The translations under genes were made by a program, and so were the position numbers. From CAWAYH01 sp963786195 (GTDB taxonomy: Bacteria > Acidobacteriota > Vicinamibacteria > Vicinamibacterales > 2-12-FULL-66-21): 64,000 nt of DNA. Where the stretch lies: NCBI GenBank assembly GCA_963786195.1, contig CAWAYH010000001.1:372001-436000 (forward strand), given 5' to 3'. Below are positions 58,130 through 64,000 of this stretch, piece after piece; position 1 is the first letter of the stretch; the number at the start of each line of letters is the position of its first letter. The notes below the pieces were generated by a model. That model saw only the letters and a list, made by a program, of their open reading frames with translations, was not told the origin of the DNA and did no database searches.

Positions 58130-59037
58130 CGCGCAGACCGTCCGCGGCCGCCGGCGTCTTGCTCATCGCGATCGTGATGATGTTGGAGCCGGTCGCCACG
58201 CAGCGCCCCACTCTTCGTTCGGGGACGACCGTCGTGGCGGTGAACGTTGCGGTCCGAGCCGGCAACGCCCCGGTTGCGGGACTCACCGCGGCCGATTTCG
58301 TCCTGACCGACAACGGCGTGCCGCAGAAGATTGCCGAAGTGGGGCTCGAGGCGGTCCCCATCGACACCACCGTGATCCTCGATACGAGCGGCAGCACGGC
58401 GGGCATCATCGATCGGCTGAAGAGAGACGTGCGTGATATCGCGAAGCTGTTGAGACCGGTCGATCGGCTTCGCTTCCTGACCATGGACTCCTACGTCTAC
58501 GAGATCGTGCCGCTCGGGCCCGCGAAGGCGCTTCCGTCGCTGGATCGGCTGGCTGGCGGCGGCGCGACGTCAGCCTACGACGCGCTCGTCGCCGCGATGA
58601 TCACCCGGGTGGACATCGATCGTCGCCACCTGGTCGTGGCGATCACTGACGCCATCGATACCGTCAGCGTGCTCGACGCGCGCGCGGTCCGCGACGTTGC
58701 CTCGCGCTCGGACGCGGTGCTGCACATCGCGATGGTCGAACCCGACAGCGGAGATCCCCCTCGATTCCGTCCGTGGGTGGCCTATCAGGACCGCGAGTTC
58801 GAGACGCTCGAGGATGCCGCAGCCAGAACGGGCGGCGAGCTCCACCGGCCGGACGACTCACGGAAAGGCACCGTCGAGAACTTCAAGCGCGTGTTCGACG
58901 ACTTCCGCAGCAGCTACGTCCTCCGGTACACGCCCGCCGGCGTCGCGCCAGCGGGGTGGCATTCGCTCAAGGTCACGCTCGCGCGCACCGGCCGTTACTC
59001 GATTCGCGCGAGGTCCGGGTACTTCGGGCGCACCTGA
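58126..59037 (+). CDS. VWFA-related acidobacterial-type protein
   Basis: 303 residues from GTG 58126 (AGGAG at about 58116). Signal peptide VLLIAIVMMLEPVATQ. An N-terminal sandwich (VVAVNVAVRAGNAPVAGLTA, ADFVLTDNGVPQKIAEV) is followed by a VWA domain with a complete MIDAS start (TTVILDTSGSTAGIIDRLKR) and LVVAITDAIDTVSVLD. It ends SYVLRYTPAGVAPAGWHSLK and YSIRARSGYFGRT. It binds a divalent metal and perhaps a partner. Its last 233 bp recur at 59579-59811. Confidence 0.9.
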   Translation: MTRRPSAAAGVLLIAIVMMLEPVATQRPTLRSGTTVVAVNVAVRAGNAPVAGLTAADFVLTDNGVPQKIAEVGLEAVPIDTTVILDTSGSTAGIIDRLKRDVRDIAKLLRPVDRLRFLTMDSYVYEIVPLGPAKALPSLDRLAGGGATSAYDALVAAMITRVDIDRRHLVVAITDAIDTVSVLDARAVRDVASRSDAVLHIAMVEPDSGDPPRFRPWVAYQDREFETLEDAAARTGGELHRPDDSRKGTVENFKRVFDDFRSSYVLRYTPAGVAPAGWHSLKVTLARTGRYSIRARSGYFGRT

Positions 59038-59085
59038 GAGCCCACAGATCATCCGCCCACGTCCTGCACTGATCGAGCAAGCCGT

Positions 59086-59298
59086 TCAGACGATTGGCGT
59101 GATCGCGAGCGTCGAGTCGACGACCGCGCGCGCCTGCGCGTCGCTGACACGCCGGATCGCGCCAGGCGTCAAGCCGGTTCTCTGGCGGAGCGCGTCGTAC
59201 AGGCTGTGCCGGCTGCCGTATCCGGCCTCTTCGGCAACGCGACCCGCGTTCGAGTCGGGCCGCCGCAATTCCGCCATAGCCCACTGCAGGCGCACTCG
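59086..59298 (-). pseudogene. Remnant of an AraC-family helix-turn-helix
   Basis: Minus-strand RVRLQWAMAELRRPDSNAGR leads to VAEEAGYGSRHSLYDALRQR and TGLTPGAIRRVSD, which fits the second helix-turn-helix of AraC/XylS regulators (A.EAGY.S...L.DALR..TGLTPG..RR). Only this half is present. Upstream is QPNVRGKSGKPNLASLDRY in the same frame without the first helix-turn-helix. No start and no effector domain. A remnant from a rearrangement is the simplest reading. Confidence 0.5.
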
Positions 59299-59521
59299 TG
59301 AGCATTCTGTCGAATACCGATCAAGCGAGGCCAGATTCGGCTTTCCTGACTTCCCTCGAACATTGGGCTGACCTGGCGCAGTGCTCAGAAGGAGTTGCGT
59401 GGGCCTTTAACAAGGCGTTGCGACTTGGATAGACTCGCGACGGAAAAGGGCACGCACGGATACCGGGGCGGGCTGACGGTTTTGACTACGACATCGCGTA
59501 CCGCTAAGGGCTCGCGTCGTT

Positions 59522-59578
59522 GGGGTCAGATCTTGTATTTCAACATTTCGACGATGTTGAAATACAAGATCTGACCCC
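59522..59578. repeat. Perfect 57-bp palindrome (25-7-25)
   Basis: The left arm 59522-59546 and right arm 59554-59578 are perfectly complementary over 25 bp around TTCGACG. Arms begin GGGGTCAGATCTTGTATT and end ATACAAGATCTGACCCC. There is no T-run after it. The sequence resembles REP/REPIN stems that mobile RAYT (Y1) transposases move, but no transposase gene is present here. It directly abuts the duplicated VWFA fragment. Confidence 0.9.
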
Positions 59579-59811
59579 CGCTCGAGGATGCCGCAGCCCG
59601 AACGGGCGGCGAGCTCCACCGGCCGGACGACTCACGGAAAGGCACCGTCGAGAACTTCAAGCGCGTGTTCGACGACTTCCGCAGCAGCTACGTCCTCCGG
59701 TACACGCCCGCCGGCGTCGCGCCCGCGGGGTGGCATTCGCTCAAGGTCACGCTCGCGCGCACCGGCCGCTACACGATTCGCGCGAGGTCCGGGTACTTCG
59801 GCCGCCCGTAA
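59579..59811 (+). pseudogene. Duplicated 3' fragment of the VWFA gene
   Basis: This 233-bp stretch matches 58805-59037 with only a handful of base differences plus a changed stop (TAA instead of TGA). Translated, it is the C-terminus LEDAARTGGEL-like to YTIRARSGYFGRP. It has no start or N-terminal part. It begins at the very next base after the palindrome, so the left boundary is the palindrome insertion point. Confidence 0.9.
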
Positions 59812-59840
59812 CCACGGATCACACGGATTACACGGATCGG
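59811..59840. repeat. 'cacggatta' short-period repeat
   Basis: ACCACGGATCACACGGATTACACGGATCGG has three degenerate ACACGGATN units directly after the fragment stop. The same word appears at 21274-21300. Confidence 0.8.
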
Positions 59841-59901
59841 ATTCGGTGGGCCGTCCCGCTCGTCGAGTCCACCGAACTACCACCGGCACCGTACCCGTGT
59901 A

Positions 59902-59932
59902 TATAATTGCCCGCCACTCTGCGTCCTGGAGG
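59902..59932 (+). promoter_or_regulatory. Promoter -10 and ribosome site of the Asp-box gene
   Basis: A perfect TATAAT (59902-59907) lies 31 bp before the start, and GGAGG (about 59928) sits 6 bp ahead of ATG 59938. No convincing -35 is seen. 59299-59521 to the left holds nothing I can name. Confidence 0.5.
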
Positions 59933-59937
59933 CAGCA

Positions 59938-62900
59938 ATGAGGTTATTCCGTCTGGTTGGGCTCGGTGCGATGCTCGCCATCGCGTTCGCAGGGCAGTCG
60001 ATTCTGTCAGAACAGACGCCCGCGGCGAAGAAGGGCGGCGGTCCGTTCGACTCGCTGCGCTTCCGGCAGATCGGGCCGGCGAGCATGTCGGGACGCATCG
60101 CCGACCTGGCGGTCTACGAGGCCAATCCGATGATCTACTACGTCGGTACGGCCCATGGTGGCGTCTGGAAGACGACCAACAACGGCACGACCTTCGAAGC
60201 GCAGATGCAGGATCAGGGTCTCATGTCGATCGGCGACGTGACGATCTCGCAGTCCAACCCGGATCTCGTGTGGGTGGGTACCGGCGAGTCGAACAACCGC
60301 CAGAGCACCTCCTGGGGCGATGGCGTTTACAAGTCCACCGACGGCGGAAAGACTTACACCAACATGGGCCTGGCCACTTCGCGCCACATCAACCGCATCC
60401 TCATCGATCCGCGGAACAACGACGTGGTCCTGGTAGCAGCCACTGGCAGCCTATGGGGTCCGGGCGGAGACCGTGGCGTCTACAGGACGATCGACGGCGG
60501 CAAGACGTGGAAGCAGGTCCTGAAGGTCGACGAGGAAACGGGCGCCAACGAGCTCGTGATGGACCCGTCGAACAGCCAGGTGCTGTGGGCGTCGACGTAC
60601 CAGCGGCGCCGGACCGCGTGCTGCATGAATGGCGGCGGCCCCGGCAGCGGCATCTGGAAATCGACCGACGGTGGCGAGACCTGGACGCGGATCAAGGGCG
60701 GCCCGCTCGACGGTCCTCTCGGGAGGATCGCGCTCGACGTGTATCGGCGGCGCCCGAACATCCTCTATGCGTTGATTGAGGGCCCGGGTGGCGGGGGACG
60801 CGGCGGCGGAGGCGAGGAAGGCCCGGGCCAGGCGGCTGCCGGCGGCCGAGGAGCAGAAGGTGGTGGTCGCGGCGAAGGCGGCGGACGGGGCGGTGGTGGC
60901 GGCGTGAGCGCGGCGCCCACGGGGCTCTATCGTTCGGACGATGCCGGAGCGACGTGGCGCAAGGTGAGCAACGCGAATCCGCGGCCGATGTATTTCAGCC
61001 AGGTCCGCATCGATCCCAACGATCCTGAAGTCGTGTATCTGGGAGGCGTCGATCTCCATCAGACGCTCGACGGCGGCCGCACCGTCAACACGGCGGCGGC
61101 CTCACGGACGCACTCGGATCATCACGCGATCTGGATCAACCCCGCCAACTCGAACCACGTCCTGATCGGGAACGACGGCGGCCTCGCTGTGTCGTACGAC
61201 ATGTCCAAGACATGGGTGTTCATTCCCAACCTGCCAGTCGGGCTCTTCTATCACGTGAGTTACGACATGGCCACGCCGTACAACATCTGCGGCGGCATGC
61301 AGGACAACTACAACTGGTGCGGGCCCAGCCAGACGCGGAGCACTGCGGGCATCGGCAACCATCACTGGGCCACGATCCAGGGAGGCGACGGGTTCGTCGT
61401 GCTGCAGGATCCGACAGACTTTCGCGTGGCCTTCAGCGAGTCGCAGGACGGCAACATCGTCCGCGTCGATCGCGTGACGGGCGAGACCATGCAGATCCGG
61501 CCTCAGCCGGGTCCGGGTGAGCCGCCGCTCAGGTGGCACTGGGATACGCCGCTCATCCACTCGCCGCACGACCCGAAGGTGGTCTATGCGGCGGCCAACA
61601 AGGTGTTCCGGTCGTCCGACAAGGGGCTCTCGTGGGTCGCGGTGAGCGCCGACCTCACGACCGGTCAGAACCGCGACGAGATCGCGACCATGGGCGTCAA
61701 GGGGAGCGAGATCAACATCTCGCGCAATGACGGCATCCAGGCGTGGCCCGCGATCGTGTCGTTCGCCGAGTCGCCCAAGCGTCCCGGCGTCCTGTATGCG
61801 GGAACCGATGATGGACAACTGGCTGTGACGCGCGACGCCGGCAAGACATGGTCGCAAGTCATCGACAAGGTTTCCGGCGTTCCAAAGGGGATTTACGTCT
61901 CGGAGGTCGTCCCGTCCCGGTTCGACGAAGGCACGGTCTACGCGACATTCGACGGTCATCGTCAGAACGACTTCGAAACCTACGTCTACGCGAGCAACGA
62001 CTTCGGTCAGACGTGGCGTTCCATCAACGCGAATCTCAAGGGCGAGATCGCCCGAACGCTCACCGAAGACCTGAAGAACCCCGACGTGCTGTATCTCGGG
62101 ACCGAGACCGGGCTGTTTCTGTCGCTCGATCGCGGCAAGAGTTGGCAGCGGCTGCGCGCGAACCTGCCCACCGTGCGCATCGACGAGATTACGCTGCACC
62201 ATCGCGACAACGCGATGATCCTCGCGACCCATGGGCGCGTGATCTGGATTCTGGACAACCTGGCTCCCATTCAGGAGTTCGCGGCCGCGCAGACGACGAC
62301 CGCCGACGCAAAGCTGCTTCGCGGTGCCCGCCTACGCGATGTACCGCCGCTCCGTGGAGCGATCGCAACTATCAGTTCTGGGGCGACCAGACGTTCTTCG
62401 GCGAGAACCCTCCGCAGGCCGCGGTGATCTCGTGGTACCTCAAGAAACCGGTCAACACGCTGCAGCTCAAGATGACTGACGCAGCGGGCCGCGAGGTGCG
62501 CGAAATTTCCGGCCCCGTGCTCGCCAGCGTGAATCGCGAAGGCATTCAGTCGGCGTGCTGGGATCTGCGCGTGCAACCGGCACCAGCGCCGGCGTTCGGC
62601 GGCCAGGGGAGAGGGCAGGGTGGCCGCGGCGCCGAGGGTGGCCGTGGCGCTGAGGGTGCGGGCCGTGGAGAACAGGCCGGTCGCGGCGGACAGGGCGGCG
62701 GCGGTGTGCAGAGCCCGTTCGGCGCCGGCTGCGGCGGCGGCGGTGGCGCCGGCCGCGGCGGGTTCGGCGGCGGAGGCGGCGGCAATCCCGGGCCCTTCGT
62801 CCTGCCCGGCATGTACAACGTCGCGCTCGTCGTCGACGGCAAGACCGTCGACACGAAGCCGCTGCGCGTGATGGCGGACCCGGAAGTCGTCTTGACCGAG

Positions 62901-63380
62901 GTCGAGCGGAAGCGCATGTTCGACATGGCGATGGAGATGCACGAGCTGCAGCGCCGGAGCACGGAGGTCGGAACCGGCGTGACGTCGCTCAACACGAGGC
63001 TCACGGAGCTGGTCAAGGAAGTCGGCGAGAAGACCGACGTGCCAGCCGATCTCAAGTCATCGGTCGGGTCGTTGCAGAAAGAAGTGGCGGCGCTCGCGCC
63101 CAAGTTCGCCGCGCCCGCCGGCGGTCGTGGCGGCGGCGGCGGTGGCGGCCGCGGCGGTGGCGCCGGCGACAGCCTGGTCGCCCGGGTGGGTCAGGCCAAG
63201 AACGGCCTGATGGCCGGCATGCCGGCGACCGAGCAGACGATGCGGGCGTACAACGAGGCGAGGACGCAGCTGCCGAAGGCGATCGCCGACGCCAATACGC
63301 TCTTCACGCGGGCGGCCACGCTCAGCAGCGCGCTGACGAAACACAACCTGACGCTGACGGCGCCAACACCGGTCAAATGA
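59938..63380 (+). CDS. Secreted Asp-box (sortilin/VPS10-like) beta-propeller protein, one frameshift
   Basis: About 1,146 residues. Signal peptide LFRLVGLGAMLAIAFAGQS. Two propellers carry repeated Asp-box motifs (TDGGKTYTNMG, IDGGKTWKQV, TDGGETWTRI, DDAGATWRKV, RDAGKTWSQV, NDFGQTWRSI, LDRGKSWQRL). The C-terminal part (after a shift near 62340) has an Ig-like domain and a helical tail. Three glycine-rich inserts (about 60785-60905, 62595-62795, 63117-63170) interrupt it. This type is frequent in Acidobacteriota and is often annotated as a glycosyl hydrolase. No catalytic residues are evident, so the activity is unknown. Confidence 0.88.
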
Positions 63381-63419
63381 GGTGCTGAAGGTGCTGGAGG
63401 TGCTGCCTTCGGTGCCCTC
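63380..63419. repeat. 'ggtgctgaa' short-period repeat
   Basis: AGGTGCTGAAGGTGCTGGAGGTGCTGCCTTCGGTGCCCTCA has three to four 9-bp units and a partial inverted copy. It lies between two convergent genes. Confidence 0.7.
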
Positions 63420-64000
63420 ATTGTCGCCCGTACTTGCCGAGGAGCGCTTTGAGTTGGTCGACTGGCAGCGCTCTGACGGTCCGTCCGTTCCCCGTGGTGT
63501 CGGTGGCCTTGAGCAGCGAGTTGTAGACCGCTTCCTCCGTGGCGTCGAGCACGGCTTCGAACAGGCCTGACACGGCGTCCGTCGGCAGGATCGTGCGGGG
63601 CTGCGGGCCGTTGGTGTTCGTCACCCGCAGGCTCGGATGCGTCGAGAACGCGATCGCGAAGTCGCCGCTGCCGTTGGAGTAGGTGGAGCCCGTCCTCGCG
63701 AGCGCGAAGACGGCGCGCGCGGCGAGCCGCTCGAGGTCGCGCGCGTCGAGCGGCGCGTCCGTGGCCACGACGATCATGCAGGATCCGTCCGCCGGGTCCG
63801 CGCGGAGGTCCATCGCGGAAGCGCCGGTTCGCGGGGTGAGCTCGCGCCAGACGGGGACTCCGGCGATCGTCAGGCGGCCCCCGTAGTTCGACTGCACGAG
63901 CACGCCGACCGTCCACGTGTCGTTCTGCTGCTGCACGGTGCGCGAGGACGTGCCGATCCCGCCTTTCCAGCCGAACGCCACGGTCCCCGTGCCGGCGCCG
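63418..64000 (-). CDS. P1/S58 family peptidase (DmpA-like), 5' end outside the window
   Basis: About 194 residues of the C-terminal part are present. TVGVLVQSNYGGRLTIAGVPV carries the substrate-site Asn. The likely self-cleavage and nucleophile site is Gly-Ser in PADGSCMIVVATDAPL, with an oxyanion/second Ser region in YSNGSGDFAIAF. These place it with L-aminopeptidase D-esterases (Ntn-like S58). It removes N-terminal amino acids or acts on D-amides. The gene continues past the right edge, since GTVAFGWKGGIGTS reads through it. Confidence 0.88.
   Translation of the reverse strand, partial: GAGTGTVAFGWKGGIGTSSRTVQQQNDTWTVGVLVQSNYGGRLTIAGVPVWRELTPRTGASAMDLRADPADGSCMIVVATDAPLDARDLERLAARAVFALARTGSTYSNGSGDFAIAFSTHPSLRVTNTNGPQPRTILPTDAVSGLFEAVLDATEEAVYNSLLKATDTTGNGRTVRALPVDQLKALLGKYGRQ

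Noticed and set aside
59522..59578. Palindrome as an intrinsic terminator
   Set aside because: No T-run follows on either strand and no intact gene ends beside it. Perfect 25-bp arms fit a mobile repeat better.

Overview
The window is high-GC DNA from one bacterial chromosome, very probably an Acidobacteriota member, most likely of the Vicinamibacteria type. The lineage call rests on three things. There are two secreted proteins of the VWFA-related acidobacterial kind. There is a DNA-binding winged-helix regulator fused to a TolB-like propeller. There is also a large secreted Asp-box (sortilin-like) protein with glycine-rich inserts. The lineage is inferred from these families, not from a marker-gene search. 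Genes are tightly packed, many overlap by ATGA, and most of 21-54 kb is transcribed leftward. No rRNA, tRNA, CRISPR array, complete insertion sequence or prophage was seen.

Layout. 0-1.9 kb: end of a type IV pilin operon (PilW-like, PilX-like). 2.0-8.2 kb: secreted coiled-coil protein, NtrC-type regulator, aroB (convergent), nadB, proS. 8.2-12.3 kb (minus): HEAT-repeat protein, OmpA-family protein, tatC, tatA. 12.4-21.4 kb (plus): S41 processing protease, a three-hairpin non-coding element, smc, M48 protease, then an ArsR / SRPBCC-SnoaL / hydrolase operon behind a clear promoter and operator. 21.3-25.5 kb: winged-helix/propeller regulator divergent from an APC amino-acid permease, then a cupredoxin. 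25.6-35.5 kb (minus): the translation/RNA operon rimP-nusA-infB-ylxP-rbfA-nrnA-truB-rpsO-pnp. 35.7-44.1 kb (minus): midA, membrane protein, CYTH, MurU-like and AmgK-like sugar recycling pair, sugar isomerase, asnS, rimO. 44.2-54.9 kb: DegP/HtrA protease, M24 peptidase, VWFA protein, PrcB/Tic20-like fusion, DinB, two hypotheticals, glucan phosphorylase, threonine dehydratase. 54.9-59.0 kb (plus): exported creatininase, Tat-exported glycosylasparaginase, repeat protein, VWFA protein. 59.0-59.9 kb: a rearranged scar holding an AraC remnant, a perfect 57-bp palindrome and a 233-bp duplicated VWFA fragment. 59.9-64 kb: Asp-box protein and a partial P1 (DmpA) peptidase.

Two things stand out. First, reading frames are broken about 30 times in the first 14.7 kb but only about seven times in the remaining 49 kb. 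Housekeeping genes are hit (aroB, nadB, proS, tatC, smc), so this looks like uncorrected indels in the assembly more than decay. Broken genes are annotated as full-length loci with the shifts noted. Second, at least a dozen short-period, degenerate 'word-like' tandem repeats (periods about 6-10 bp) sit at gene borders. Two of them are inside essential coding sequences (nadB, rimO), where they are translated as low-complexity inserts. These repeats, the 57-bp palindrome scar and the structured element before smc are the best candidates for undescribed biology.
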